Both the position numbers and the translations under genes were made by a program. Under the pieces are notes generated by a model that had not been told where the DNA came from, did not search any database, and worked only from the letters and a program-made list of their open reading frames with translations. Source: JBLHLB01 sp047618505 (GTDB taxonomy: Bacteria > Planctomycetota > UBA1135 > GCA-002686595). Taken from it: a stretch of 64,000 bases of DNA. The stretch's first letter is position 1, and every line of letters begins with the position of its first letter. Positions 8,341 through 17,213 of this stretch are shown here, one piece after another. Location: NCBI GenBank assembly GCA_047618505.1, contig JBLHLB010000001.1:1-64000 (forward strand). Reading direction: 5' to 3'.

Positions 8341-9024
8341 ATGCGAACCGCAACCCTACTTCTCTTCGCCAGCCTGACGCTGCCCTCCATCTTCCTCCAG
8401 ACGCGTGTTCATCAACAGGATGACGGGCAAGAGGGTGGTACGCCGGAAGTCCAGGAAGAGGAACAGAACCCCTTCAGACGGTCTGGGAAAGAACCCAAGC
8501 CGAGCCTGATGGAGGAAGAGGCGCTGCGCCTGGACAAGGAACTGCCCGGGGCTTGGGTCCTGACTCGCTACCTGCGCACGGACACGATCATCCCCAACGA
8601 GGAAGTGCGCGGCTTCGCCATGTTCCACGATGGATTCATGACCTTCAACTTCGAGGCTGTCGAGGATCAGGAGGACTTCTTCCTTCCCGAGAAACAGTAC
8701 ATCGTCCAGTCCGGTGCCTTCCGCTATCGCATTTTTGAAGGCCGCTACCTCCAGGCCGTCGGCATCCAGGGTTTCACGAACGACAACCCCACCTACGAGC
8801 TGGAGTTCCACAGCGTCAAGCTCCCCCGCGAGTACCGCATCACGCTCGAACACAATCGCCTAGTCCTGGAGCGCAACAACGGAATCGGCTTCGAATTCCG
8901 TCGCCTCCCCACCGTTCCCTTCCCCAGGTCCGCAGTCGAACAACTCCGCCTCCAAAACACCGGCTTCGACCTCCCCGACAGCTACACCCCCCCCACCGAA
9001 TTCGACGACGACAAAACCCCCTAA
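8341..9024 (+). CDS. Exported protein of unknown function, lipocalin-like composition
   Basis: A 227-residue protein with an N-terminal signal sequence (MRTATLLLFASLTLPSIF), a polar Glu-rich linker (about 25-60), then a beta-rich domain of about 130 residues starting LPGAWVLTRYLR. That opening and the strand pattern recall small lipocalin/calycin-type domains, but I cannot assign a family. The C-terminus is Pro/Asp-rich. It starts 110 bp from the divergent CDF gene; the ribosome site is weak. No cysteines and no catalytic motif are visible. Confidence 0.7.
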   Translation: MRTATLLLFASLTLPSIFLQTRVHQQDDGQEGGTPEVQEEEQNPFRRSGKEPKPSLMEEEALRLDKELPGAWVLTRYLRTDTIIPNEEVRGFAMFHDGFMTFNFEAVEDQEDFFLPEKQYIVQSGAFRYRIFEGRYLQAVGIQGFTNDNPTYELEFHSVKLPREYRITLEHNRLVLERNNGIGFEFRRLPTVPFPRSAVEQLRLQNTGFDLPDSYTPPTEFDDDKTP

Positions 9025-9038
9025 CCCCGCGCCACCCC

Positions 9039-9120
9039 GTAGATCAGCACTACGAGTCCCCACGCTCACAGCACTCAGCGCAGCCCCCCTCGAATGCCAG
9101 GGCCCGTGCAGCCGGAGCAC
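9039..9120 (-). pseudogene. Decayed duplicate of the nrdJ C-terminal tail
   Basis: This segment aligns base for base, at roughly 80 percent identity with one 2-nt gap, to 9234-9318, the 3' end of nrdJ. Translated on the minus strand it still shows LAFEGGCAEC, but the GYSQC end has become GDS-stop-C. It is not attached to any gene and lies beyond the nrdJ hairpins. It looks like a relic of a tandem duplication of the 3' end, or of a lost second reductase gene. Confidence 0.75.
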
Positions 9121-9125
9121 TAAGA

Positions 9126-9164
9126 AAGCCCCGTGCCACTCGCCAAGCAAGCAGCACGGGGCTT
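9126..9164 (-). terminator. Hairpin terminator, nrdJ side
   Basis: AAGCCCCGTGC (9126-9136) pairs perfectly with GCACGGGGCTT (9154-9164) around a 17-nt loop. Reading the minus strand, the hairpin is followed by a short T-rich stretch (TTTCTT). It could stop transcription from nrdJ. On the plus strand it could also act for the exported-protein gene ending at 9024. Confidence 0.6.
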
Positions 9165-9218
9165 CCACTCAAGTCACAAAGAATAGCACTGTCTTGGAAA
9201 AGATATCAGTGCGGAAGA

Positions 9219-9235
9219 ACGACGCTCCGCGTCGT
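9219..9235 (-). terminator. Short hairpin directly after nrdJ
   Basis: A 7-bp perfect inverted repeat (ACGACGC / GCGTCGT, loop TCC) begins 3 bp beyond the nrdJ stop. On the minus strand it is followed by TTCTTCC. This is a plausible weak intrinsic terminator or 3'-end stabiliser. Confidence 0.5.
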
Positions 9236-9238
9236 GAA

Positions 9239-11719
9239 TCAGCACTGCGAGTATCCACACTCATAGCACTTAGCGCAGCCCTCCTCGAACGCCAAAGCCC
9301 CCGTGCAGCTGGGGCACTTGAGCTTGTAGCGGGAGCCGCTTGCGCCACCGGGAGTTGAGGCGTTGCCGGGCCTGGACACGCTGTCTTTCGCGCTGGCGCC
9401 TTCGTCCGCCAGCTTGCCTTCGGGGATGCGGCCAAGGAGCAGGTTCTCCAGCCCGTGCTCGTTCTTGACACCTTGGTACCGGCGCAGAGCGCGGGCAAGA
9501 CCGTCGGCCAGGGACATGATGCGGCCGTCCTTCGTGGGCAGCGTTAGGCTGGAGCCAATACCTGAGAGTTGCTTTAGAGCCATATCCAGACTGCCGCCGG
9601 AACGCAGCCACAGGGACAACAGACGGCAGATCGCCTCAAGGTCGGAGTTGGCCACGTCGCCGCCTTTGCCAAGTTGCGCGAAGACTTCGAGCTCGCGCTC
9701 GGAACGCGGATCCACCGCAACCTTCACGTGCATGTTCCCGAAGGGCGTCATCTGGCGGATGCGCAGGGAGGGCATGATCTCCGGAAGCTTGATCGGCTTC
9801 AGCATGACTGAAGAGAGCAGACCCTCCTCGACGGCGGGCGCAGCGGCTGGCGTCACTTCGCCCTTGGCCTTGCCGCCCGTGAGCGTCATCGGCTGTACAT
9901 CGCGGCAACCGTCGCGGTAGACGGTGACGCCGTTGACACCCTGGAGGATGGCCAGTTCGTAGATCTCACGCACGTCATCCACCGTGGCGTTGTGCGGGAA
10001 ATTGATCGTCTTCGAGATCGATGCGTCGCAGTGGTTTTGGAAAGCGGCCTGCATGCGCATGTGCCACTCGGGCTCGATGTCATGGGCCGTAACAAAGACG
10101 CGCTTCAACTCGTCGGGAATTTCGTCGACGTGCTGCAGGCTGCCCTCGGCCAGCATGCGGTCCACCAATGCCTCGGACCAAACGCCCTGGCGACGTGCTT
10201 CGGCTTCGAAGACGTGGTTGACCTCCTTGAGCACGGTCGGGTTGCCCTGGGCGTCCTTCATGACCTGGCGTAGGAAGGCCAAGCTGAACATCGGTTCGAT
10301 ACCGCCGGAGCAGCCGGCGATGATCGAGATCGTGCCCGTGGGCGCGATGGTCGTCGTGAAGGAATTGCGCAGGCGTTTGCCGTCGCGCTGCCATTCCGAA
10401 CCGTCCCAAGCGGGGAAGACTCCGCGCTCGTCAGCGAGTCCTTCACTGGCCATATGCGATTCGTCGTTCAAGACACGCATGACCTCTTCACCAAAGGCGC
10501 AGCCCGCCTCCGAGTTGTATTGGATGCCCAACTCAAAGAGCGCGTCCGCAAAGCCCATCACCCCCAGACCGATGCGCCGCGTCGTCTTCGACATCTGCGA
10601 AATCTGCGGCAGGGGATAACGGTTGGCTTCGATGACGTTGTCAAGGAAGCGCGTGCACGTGTGCGTCACCGCGCGGAACTCCTCCCAGTCAAAGCTGACT
10701 TCGTCGCCGTCGCGCACAATAAAGCGCCCAAGGTTGATCGACCCTAGGTTGCAGGAGTCGTAGGGGTGCAGGGGCTGCTCGCCGCAGGGGTTCGTGGCTT
10801 CGATCTCGCCGACGTTCTTAATCGGGTTGCGTTCGTTGATGCGGTCGATGAAAACGACACCCGGCTCACCGGTGCGCCAGGCGTGTTGAATGATCGAGTC
10901 CCAGACCTCGCCGACGGTCCAATGCTCGCCGGTCTCGGCACCATCGGCATCCACCTTCATCAGGCGCGCCCAGGCACGCGTGCGCGGGTTCATGACCATG
11001 TGAGGCGTCTTTTTGTCGCCGTGCAACTCGTCCAGGAAGCGATTCGTGATCGCCACGGAGATGTTGTAGTTCTGAATCTTGGTGAGATCGTCCTTGAAGG
11101 TCACGAACTCCATCACGTCCGGGTGGTCAACCCGCAGCATGCCCATGTTCGCGCCACGGCGGAAGGCGCCCTGTTGGATCGCATCGGTCGCCTTGGAGAA
11201 GACCTGGATGAAGCTCAGGGGGCCTTCGGTCGTGCCGCCGGAGCTCGCCACGATATCGCCCTTGGGACGCAGACGTGAGAAGCTGAAGCCCGTGCCCCCA
11301 CCGGCCTTTTGAATCAGAGCCGTGGCCTTGATTGCATCGAAGATCCCATCGATGGAGTCCTCCACAGGCAGGACGAAGCAGGCCGACAACATGCCCATCT
11401 CGCGCCCTGAATTCATCAAGGTGGGGCTGTTAGGCATGAACTTGCCCGCGGTCATTAGGTCGTAGAATTCTGTCGCGATGGCCAAAGCCTTCTGGGGCGT
11501 GCCGCCCTTGAAGTTCAATTCCGGTCGAGCGATATGCACGGCCACGCGCCAGAACAGTTGCCGCGGTGTCTCAACCACCTCACCCGTCTGCGGGTGCTTC
11601 TTGAGATAGCGTCGCTCAAGCACGGCCAGCCCGTTGGCACCCAGCTTAGGATCCTGCAACTCAGCCGGCGGGTCGAGCGCTTCAAAGACCAAGTGGGCCT
11701 CGGCTTCTGTGATGCTCAT
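9239..11719 (-). CDS. nrdJ: Adenosylcobalamin-dependent (class II) ribonucleoside-diphosphate reductase
   Basis: Makes deoxyribonucleotides with a B12-derived radical and needs no oxygen. It is about 826 residues from ATG 11719. Visible motifs: MPNSPTLMNSG and the following ACFVLPVEDS near the N-terminus, NPCGEQP with active-site Cys312 and Glu314, APTGTISIIAGCSGGIEP, and a Cys-rich redox tail (CPSC, CAKCYECGYSQC) at the end. The last is typical of the vitamin B12-dependent family. The frame is open 68 codons further upstream to 11923, but that stretch is Pro/Arg-rich and unlike the family; MSITEAEAHLVF is the likely start, though no good ribosome site precedes it. No oxygen-dependent (class I) subunit genes lie in the window. 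Confidence 0.95.
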   Translation of the reverse strand: MSITEAEAHLVFEALDPPAELQDPKLGANGLAVLERRYLKKHPQTGEVVETPRQLFWRVAVHIARPELNFKGGTPQKALAIATEFYDLMTAGKFMPNSPTLMNSGREMGMLSACFVLPVEDSIDGIFDAIKATALIQKAGGGTGFSFSRLRPKGDIVASSGGTTEGPLSFIQVFSKATDAIQQGAFRRGANMGMLRVDHPDVMEFVTFKDDLTKIQNYNISVAITNRFLDELHGDKKTPHMVMNPRTRAWARLMKVDADGAETGEHWTVGEVWDSIIQHAWRTGEPGVVFIDRINERNPIKNVGEIEATNPCGEQPLHPYDSCNLGSINLGRFIVRDGDEVSFDWEEFRAVTHTCTRFLDNVIEANRYPLPQISQMSKTTRRIGLGVMGFADALFELGIQYNSEAGCAFGEEVMRVLNDESHMASEGLADERGVFPAWDGSEWQRDGKRLRNSFTTTIAPTGTISIIAGCSGGIEPMFSLAFLRQVMKDAQGNPTVLKEVNHVFEAEARRQGVWSEALVDRMLAEGSLQHVDEIPDELKRVFVTAHDIEPEWHMRMQAAFQNHCDASISKTINFPHNATVDDVREIYELAILQGVNGVTVYRDGCRDVQPMTLTGGKAKGEVTPAAAPAVEEGLLSSVMLKPIKLPEIMPSLRIRQMTPFGNMHVKVAVDPRSERELEVFAQLGKGGDVANSDLEAICRLLSLWLRSGGSLDMALKQLSGIGSSLTLPTKDGRIMSLADGLARALRRYQGVKNEHGLENLLLGRIPEGKLADEGASAKDSVSRPGNASTPGGASGSRYKLKCPSCTGALAFEEGCAKCYECGYSQC

Positions 11720-12025
11720 GGAGACTCTGGTGGGGGCCTGACCTGGGTCGGTGGTGGTCTTCACGGAGCGTTTTGCTGGCAGTGGGGTCGGATTCCGGGG
11801 TCGCCATTCGATGGCGCCCCCCCAAGCAGCGCTTGGGTTGAATCTTGGAAAGCAGAGACGGGGCGAGTGCACCGAAGCGCGCTCACCATCGAATGTACTC
11901 ATGGCGAGTACCCGTTCAATCACTTTCCCCCGAGCTTAAACGTCACTGCCGTTCGCGCGTCGCCCGATGGGAAGGGCTGGTGTCTACACGGGCGTTTTTT
12001 GCTCGCAACAAGACCTAGTTAATCC
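11720..12025. other. Upstream region of nrdJ, no separate gene seen
   Basis: It holds the leader of nrdJ and the end of murJ. I looked for a cobalamin riboswitch and a NrdR-box pair and could not recognise either by eye. Confidence 0.4.
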
Positions 12026-13783
12026 TTAGGAACGGCGTCGCTTTGAGGACAACCGGACACGCAGTTCGGACCACTCCGGAGCACGCAGCAAGATGCTTGC
12101 CAGGCCATAGGTGATCATCCCCGCGAGGCCCGCTACCGCCAACGCAATTGGTGAACGCTGGGCTTGCATTTCGTCGAGGTCGCCCACACGTACCATGAGG
12201 CCATGTGCGAAGTGGGCCGCAAGGCCACAGAGGCTCGCCGCCAAGAGCATGCGCCCGAGGCGTGGCAGCACCCCGCCAGATCCAGCCGGAAGGTGCAGTC
12301 GGCGGGTCAGTCCGAAGAGCAGGAACCCAAGGGTCAACCAACTTGTGATTGCTGTGGCCAGGGCCAGGCCTTCGACGTCCATGCCGACGAGCACCACAAG
12401 CACGATATTCAGGCACACGTTCACAAACAGCAGGACTGAGGCGATGCGAACCGGCGTCACCATGTCGCTGCAGGCATAGTAAGCGCGCCCGGCCAAGCCA
12501 CTCGCCCCCGCCGGAATCAAGGCAATCCCCAGCATGCGTAGGGCAGCTGAAATGCGCGCAACACCGTCTGGGCCATAGTTGCCACGCAGAAACAGTGTTG
12601 CCGCAATCTGATCCGAAAGCACCCAAAGCCCCACGGCGGCGGGCAATGCGAGGAATACGACCCCGAACTGTGCGCGGTCGTGCAGCAGGCGCAACTCGTC
12701 CTTGCGCCCGGTGTGTCCCAGGGCTTTGAGCGAGGGAAACACCGCGTTGGTCGTTGCGATCGCCACCAGGGCCAGGGGGAACTGCTGAATGCGGTTGGCG
12801 TAGTAGAGAGCGCTCGGTCCTCCGTCGCGCAAAAGCCCTTCCGCCATCAAGCCATCGACCATGACGTTGACCTGATAGACGGCGGCCCCCAAGGCCAAGG
12901 GAGCCGCAGTTCGTAGGACGCCCAGGGCATTGCCACCGGCTAGGAGACCCTTGGCGCCCAAGGTTTCCCCTGGCATTGCGCGCAGGAGTCCGTTGGAAAG
13001 GAGCGGGGGGATGTGCACCGCAAGCTGCACCAGGCCGCCAAAGAGCACTCCCCAGGCCACCCAGCGTGCCATTTCCCACTGACGCTGCACGCCCGCATCG
13101 CCCTGGCCTCGATCCCACGCATAGGCCACGCCGACGGCGACCAGGGTCACAATCCAAACGACGTTCATCAGGGCCGGCGCCAGGTTCGGTGCACCGTAGT
13201 GACCGCGCACCTGCAGGGCGCCGCCGCACACCGCCGCCAAGCACACAAAAAGAACGAAGGGCAAGAGACGCACCATCAGGTCTCGCACGGGCGCAGGGTC
13301 CGTGCCCAACCACGGCCAATCCGTAAAGGGCATTCGGTCCGGCATGTACCAGGCCAGAAGCATCAACACCGCCGTCACCACCAGGAGAATCCATAGGGCT
13401 AAGCGCAGGGTCTCCTTAAAGAGCCTACGCCCCGCCGGATCACCACCATCGTGATCGGCCTCCGTCATAGAGGTCTGCAGCGAAGTGGAAAGCGCACCCT
13501 CCCCGAGCAAGCGGCGAAAGAGGTTCGGCACACGCCAAGCCGTGAAGAATGCGTCCGAGATCGCCGAGGCATCGCCGAAGAGACCGCCGGTCAGGACCTC
13601 GCGCACAAAGCCAAGGAGTCGTGACAGGAGCGTCAACCCAGCCACAAGGACTGTTCGCCCCATCAGCCCCTTATGGCGCGTGACGACATCGGGGGCGGCG
13701 CCTTCGCCAGCGCTCTGCTCCTGTTCCTCTTCGCCGTCCGCCGCCATACCCCCAGGTATCTCACCCCCAGCGGGCTGCGCCAA
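12026..13783 (-). CDS. murJ: Lipid II flippase MurJ (MviN family)
   Basis: A 585-residue polytopic inner-membrane protein of the MOP superfamily that flips lipid II for peptidoglycan synthesis. After a polar N-terminal extension of about 45 residues come the family hallmarks: LTLLSRLLGFVREVLTGGLFG, DAFFTAWRVPNLFRRLLGEGALSTS, and NLAPALMNVVWI. About 14 membrane helices follow, including LALGAAVYQVNVMVDG and the SALYYANRIQQFPLALV segment. A C-terminal helical extension completes the usual length. It stands alone on the minus strand between nrdJ and a divergent gene. Confidence 0.95.
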   Translation of the reverse strand: MAQPAGGEIPGGMAADGEEEQEQSAGEGAAPDVVTRHKGLMGRTVLVAGLTLLSRLLGFVREVLTGGLFGDASAISDAFFTAWRVPNLFRRLLGEGALSTSLQTSMTEADHDGGDPAGRRLFKETLRLALWILLVVTAVLMLLAWYMPDRMPFTDWPWLGTDPAPVRDLMVRLLPFVLFVCLAAVCGGALQVRGHYGAPNLAPALMNVVWIVTLVAVGVAYAWDRGQGDAGVQRQWEMARWVAWGVLFGGLVQLAVHIPPLLSNGLLRAMPGETLGAKGLLAGGNALGVLRTAAPLALGAAVYQVNVMVDGLMAEGLLRDGGPSALYYANRIQQFPLALVAIATTNAVFPSLKALGHTGRKDELRLLHDRAQFGVVFLALPAAVGLWVLSDQIAATLFLRGNYGPDGVARISAALRMLGIALIPAGASGLAGRAYYACSDMVTPVRIASVLLFVNVCLNIVLVVLVGMDVEGLALATAITSWLTLGFLLFGLTRRLHLPAGSGGVLPRLGRMLLAASLCGLAAHFAHGLMVRVGDLDEMQAQRSPIALAVAGLAGMITYGLASILLRAPEWSELRVRLSSKRRRS

Positions 13784-13952
13784 GCTTCAGCTGCAATCCG
13801 TGGAGCCAAACTCCCAATCAACCTAGAGAGGCCTCCCATGCCATCGCCCGGAGCTTCTCGATTCGAATTAAATAGGAATCGATCGGACGGGTACACTCCG
13901 CCGACCCCCACTTCAGCTCAGCCACTGAGTAAGCCCCTCTAATTCCCTAACA

Positions 13953-14339
13953 ATGAACCGGAATCACCCCTATCCCTCCAGCGAAGGTGTTGTGCCCGTT
14001 GGAATGGGCGTTCTCTTGACCATCGTAACCTGCGGCATCTACGGCTTATTTTGGCGCTACAAGCAAATCCAAGTCGTCAACGCATGGCTCGGGGAAGAGC
14101 GCTTCAGCTTCGGTATGGTGATACTGCTGAGCATCGTAACCTGTGGTATCTACGCCATTTACTTCGACTACATCTTCTCCCAGAGCATCAACAACGTGCA
14201 GCACCATGAGGGTTTGATGGTCAACGAAAGCCTGCCGCTGATTTGCGTGCTCTTGAGTGTCATGGGCCTGGGCATTGTCTCTATTGCGATCCAACAGTCA
14301 GACATCAACGCCTTCTTTGGTGAAAGGGCCGACTATTAG
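13953..14339 (+). CDS. DUF4234-type small membrane protein
   Basis: A 128-residue protein with a tandem pattern of two similar hydrophobic blocks, GMGVLLTIVTCGIYGLFW and GMVILLSIVTCGIYAIYF, each a TCGIY-containing helix followed by aromatics. A third hydrophobic segment (LPLICVLLSVMGLGIVSIA) leads to a polar end. This matches the DUF4234 family of unknown function. Its 3' end overlaps the start region of the next gene, so the two are probably co-transcribed. It is divergent from murJ. Confidence 0.75.
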   Translation: MNRNHPYPSSEGVVPVGMGVLLTIVTCGIYGLFWRYKQIQVVNAWLGEERFSFGMVILLSIVTCGIYAIYFDYIFSQSINNVQHHEGLMVNESLPLICVLLSVMGLGIVSIAIQQSDINAFFGERADY

Positions 14340-14703
14340 CAACCGCCTTGTGGCGGGTCTGTTCCTCGGAGTGATTGCGCTGGTGGCGGTTTGGTCTGCC
14401 GCCAGCGGAGTCGCCGCCGAGGATGTGTCTCTGGTGCCTTGCTTGGTTCGCAAGGTCACTCACATGCCTTGCCCCGGCTGCGGAATCACGCGGGCGTCAG
14501 TCGCCCTCGTCCAGGGCGATCTACACACCGCCTGGCACTACCACCCCTTTGCCTTCCTTTTAATCCCCCTGGCGCTGGGGTTTCTGTTTGTACCGCGCCA
14601 GACACAGGCTGCCTGGGGAGCGATGTCGCGTCGAACACGCCGGGTGACGACGAGCCTGCTGCTGGCACTCTGCCTTGGACTTTGGGCTTCTCGTGTCTTT
14701 TAG
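14320..14703 (+). CDS. DUF2752 membrane protein
   Basis: About 127 residues from GTG 14320; an ATG at 14257 in the same frame is an alternative. The family signature PCPGCGITRA lies in the middle, preceded by one hydrophobic segment (VAGLFLGVIALVAVW) and followed by two more helices. DUF2752 proteins are small integral membrane proteins of unknown role, often encoded beside DUF4234-type proteins. It overlaps the preceding gene by 20 bp from the chosen start, consistent with coupling. Confidence 0.8.
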   Translation: MKGPTISNRLVAGLFLGVIALVAVWSAASGVAAEDVSLVPCLVRKVTHMPCPGCGITRASVALVQGDLHTAWHYHPFAFLLIPLALGFLFVPRQTQAAWGAMSRRTRRVTTSLLLALCLGLWASRVF

Positions 14704-14750
14704 TGCAGTAACGTTTCCTGGAGAGCAAAGACGAGACCGGAGCAGTTCCC

Positions 14751-15224
14751 ATGGGCCAAACCATCATCACGCAAATTATTCAGGCCCCGGTCGCTGTCGT
14801 TTGGGCCGCAGTATCCAACATCGAGGGCTTCCCAGGTGTCACCAGCGACATCATCAAAGTGGAGTACTTGAGTGAGACGAGATGCGGGGTGGGTACGCGC
14901 TTTCGCGAAACGCGACTGATGGGCAAGCGCGAAACAACGTGCGAGTTAGCGGTCACCGAGTTTGTCCCCGAAGAACGCGTGCGCTTTGTCTCCGACAAAG
15001 GCGGAACGATTTGGGATACGGTCTACACCCTGACGCCGTCGAAGAATGACTCGACCGAGGTGAATTTGGCGATGGACGCCCGCGCCTACAGACTCTTGGC
15101 AAAGGTCTTTAATCTCCTGATTGCAGGCCTGGTGCGGCGTGAAGTTGAGAAGGACCTGGGGCGAGTAAAGACTTACTGTGAGGCACAGGTACAAGCTCGT
15201 CACATCGGCCACTCAGACCTCTGA
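14751..15224 (+). CDS. SRPBCC (START-like) family protein
   Basis: A 157-residue soluble protein with the START/Bet v1-like hydrophobic-pocket fold. The N-terminal strand QTIITQIIQAPVAVVWAAVSN is followed by the helix-loop region (IEGFPGVTSDI), curved antiparallel strands with RFRETRLMG, and a long C-terminal helix (VFNLLIAGLVRREVEKDLGRVK). Relatives bind lipids or polyketides. It follows the DUF2752 gene by 47 bp on the same strand and may be in its operon. Ligand unknown. Confidence 0.8.
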   Translation: MGQTIITQIIQAPVAVVWAAVSNIEGFPGVTSDIIKVEYLSETRCGVGTRFRETRLMGKRETTCELAVTEFVPEERVRFVSDKGGTIWDTVYTLTPSKNDSTEVNLAMDARAYRLLAKVFNLLIAGLVRREVEKDLGRVKTYCEAQVQARHIGHSDL

Positions 15225-15484
15225 TCCCTTGGAGCGCGAAGTACCCTTCGCAAGGCTGCCCCGCGGGCAGTGGTGTCTTGGCAACCGGGGATGACGCCCC
15301 ACAGTCTCCGTTAGTTCCACGGCCTGCCGTGGTCGAGCGTTGAACAACGCGCCGTGCAGTGGATGCCCTCGGCAAGCCATCCATTGACATCTTTTTAGGT
15401 CGACGCCCGTGAAACTACGGGGAATCAAGGGGAGCTACGGGAATGAACTCCGACTGTTCCGGTTCTCCCAACCCAAGGACTACG

Positions 15485-16882
15485 ATGGTTGCCATGCAAA
15501 TCACGTCGGCCGCACTTCTTGTTCTTGGACTCCTCTCTTGCAGCACGGCGCCCTCTGATGGTGTCGAGCCTGCAGCCGGCAGCGATCGGCCAAACCTGCT
15601 GGTACTCGTCACGGACGACCATCCCTTCGATGCCTTGGGCTTTGCAGGTCATCCAATCCTGCGAACGCCCCACATGGATGCGCTTGCGGCTAGGGGAGTC
15701 CACTTCACGCGTGCCTTTGTCACGACTCCTATTTGCGCGGCAAGCCGGGCCAGTATTCTGACTGGCCAGTACGAACGCTCCCACGGTTACACCTTCGGGC
15801 AGCCCGCCCTAGATGACGAGCTTGTACGTGAGAGCTATCCGCACCTGTTGCGAGGGGCGGGCTATCGCGTTGGATTCGTCGGCAAGCTGGGCGTAAAACT
15901 CGGGCCAGAGGCACGCGGGGAGATGTTCGATATGTTTGCACCTGGCACCTACCCGTACTTCCCGAAGAGCAAGGAGAATGACGAGACCCCGCCGCGCCAT
16001 CTGACGGATCGAAACGTCGATCGGGCGATCTCGTTCCTGCGTGAATCGAGCGACCAACCCTTCTGTCTGTCACTCTCCTTCCAGGCGCCCCACGCAGAGG
16101 ATGCCAACCCTGACCAATACGTGTGGCCGGCGAGTTTGGATACGCTCTACGAAGGAGATGCGATCCCCCCTGCGAACACTTCGGACCAGGCCTTCTTTGA
16201 GGCACTGCCAGAGTTTCTACAGGAGGGCCTCAATCGGGAGCGCTGGCATTGGCGCTTTGACACCCCTGAAAAGAGGGAGCGCATGGTGCGGGGCTACTAC
16301 CGCATGTTGAGTGGAGTAGACGCGGGGATCGGGCGCATCTTGGCGACGATCGACGAGCTGGGCCTGGGCGAGAACACCGTGATTCTGTTGATGGGCGACA
16401 ACGGCTATTTCCTTGGTGAACGCGGTTACGCGGGCAAATGGACGATGCACGATCGATCGACTCGCGTGCCCTTGATTGTGTGTGACCCGCGCTTGAATGA
16501 TGACTTGCAGGGGAGGCAGGAGGATGCCCTGGCGGTGAATCTAGACATCGCTCCGACCCTGCTCGATCTAGCAGGTATCGAAGCCCCGATCGCCATGCAG
16601 GGACGATCTCTCTGGCCACTGCTCAGGGGGGAAGCGACCCCCTGGCGCGAGGAGGTCTTCACCGAGCACCTCTGGGACAACAAGCGCATTCCGCGCACCG
16701 AGGGACTACGCACAGAGGACTGGAAATACATCCGCTACCTCGACCACCCCGAGTTCGAGGAACTCTACGATCTCTCCCTTGACCCCCACGAAGAGCGCAA
16801 CCTAGCCCACGAAGGGGCCCAGGCGGAGCGTGTGCGTGAATTCCGGCGGCGCTGCACTCTGGCCGCTGCGCAGGCGGAATGA
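15485..16882 (+). CDS. Sulfatase (formylglycine-dependent type), lipoprotein
   Basis: A 465-residue sulfate-ester hydrolase exported as a lipoprotein (signal with LLSC at 16-19). The N-terminal metal-binding Asp pair is in LVTDDHPFD (D44, D45). The active-site motif C84-A-A-S-R88 followed by ASILTG is the canonical Cys-type, which needs conversion to formylglycine by a maturase not seen in this window. Further motifs are GYRVGFVGKLG, LMGDNGYFLGERG (metal ligands) and the C-terminal LRTEDWKYIRY. The start at 15485 is preceded by AAGGA at 5-6 nt; an ATG 42 bp upstream is less likely. Monocistronic by spacing. Substrate is likely a sulfated polysaccharide or glycolipid, by family only. Confidence 0.9.
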   Translation: MVAMQITSAALLVLGLLSCSTAPSDGVEPAAGSDRPNLLVLVTDDHPFDALGFAGHPILRTPHMDALAARGVHFTRAFVTTPICAASRASILTGQYERSHGYTFGQPALDDELVRESYPHLLRGAGYRVGFVGKLGVKLGPEARGEMFDMFAPGTYPYFPKSKENDETPPRHLTDRNVDRAISFLRESSDQPFCLSLSFQAPHAEDANPDQYVWPASLDTLYEGDAIPPANTSDQAFFEALPEFLQEGLNRERWHWRFDTPEKRERMVRGYYRMLSGVDAGIGRILATIDELGLGENTVILLMGDNGYFLGERGYAGKWTMHDRSTRVPLIVCDPRLNDDLQGRQEDALAVNLDIAPTLLDLAGIEAPIAMQGRSLWPLLRGEATPWREEVFTEHLWDNKRIPRTEGLRTEDWKYIRYLDHPEFEELYDLSLDPHEERNLAHEGAQAERVREFRRRCTLAAAQAE

Positions 16883-17213
16883 AGGCGCTGCAATTGACTC
16901 TTTGAACAGATGCCCAGCCTGACGAAGAATGGCCGCTGCTGCTGCTTTCCCTATCCGCATTGTCATATTCCAAGCGACATCACCGCAGGTCTTAGCTTCC
17001 CTTTGCACTCTCGCGCTTGCCGGCGGTGATCGCATACCCTGCTACACCGCCTCAGCCTTGTGCGCGTGCCAATCAAGAGCGGATAACCCTGGGGATTAGC
17101 GAGCTGTCGAGCAAATGCACGCGAACTAGTCGCTTGAGTCACAGTCGCTTATCGTGGGCATTTCGCGCGCACCTCACACCTCCTCCCCCTTGCCCCGTCC
17201 TTCGGATCTGCCT
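16883..17213. other. Intergenic region, no gene seen
   Basis: No open frame here has protein-like composition, and no clear hairpin or tRNA is seen. It would hold the sulfatase terminator and the promoter of the SASA gene, but neither can be assigned by eye. Confidence 0.4.

Noticed and set aside
11720..12025. Cobalamin riboswitch upstream of the B12-dependent reductase
   Set aside because: Expected from biology, but no B12-box-like core could be found by eye. A covariance-model search would settle it.
12015..13394. 459-codon alternative frame on the minus strand inside murJ
   Set aside because: Same-strand shadow frame, Gly/Arg/Pro-rich; the murJ frame has all family motifs and membrane helices.
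15384..15389. TTGACA as a -35 box before the sulfatase gene
   Set aside because: No convincing -10 box lies 16-18 bp downstream, so it was not listed as a promoter.
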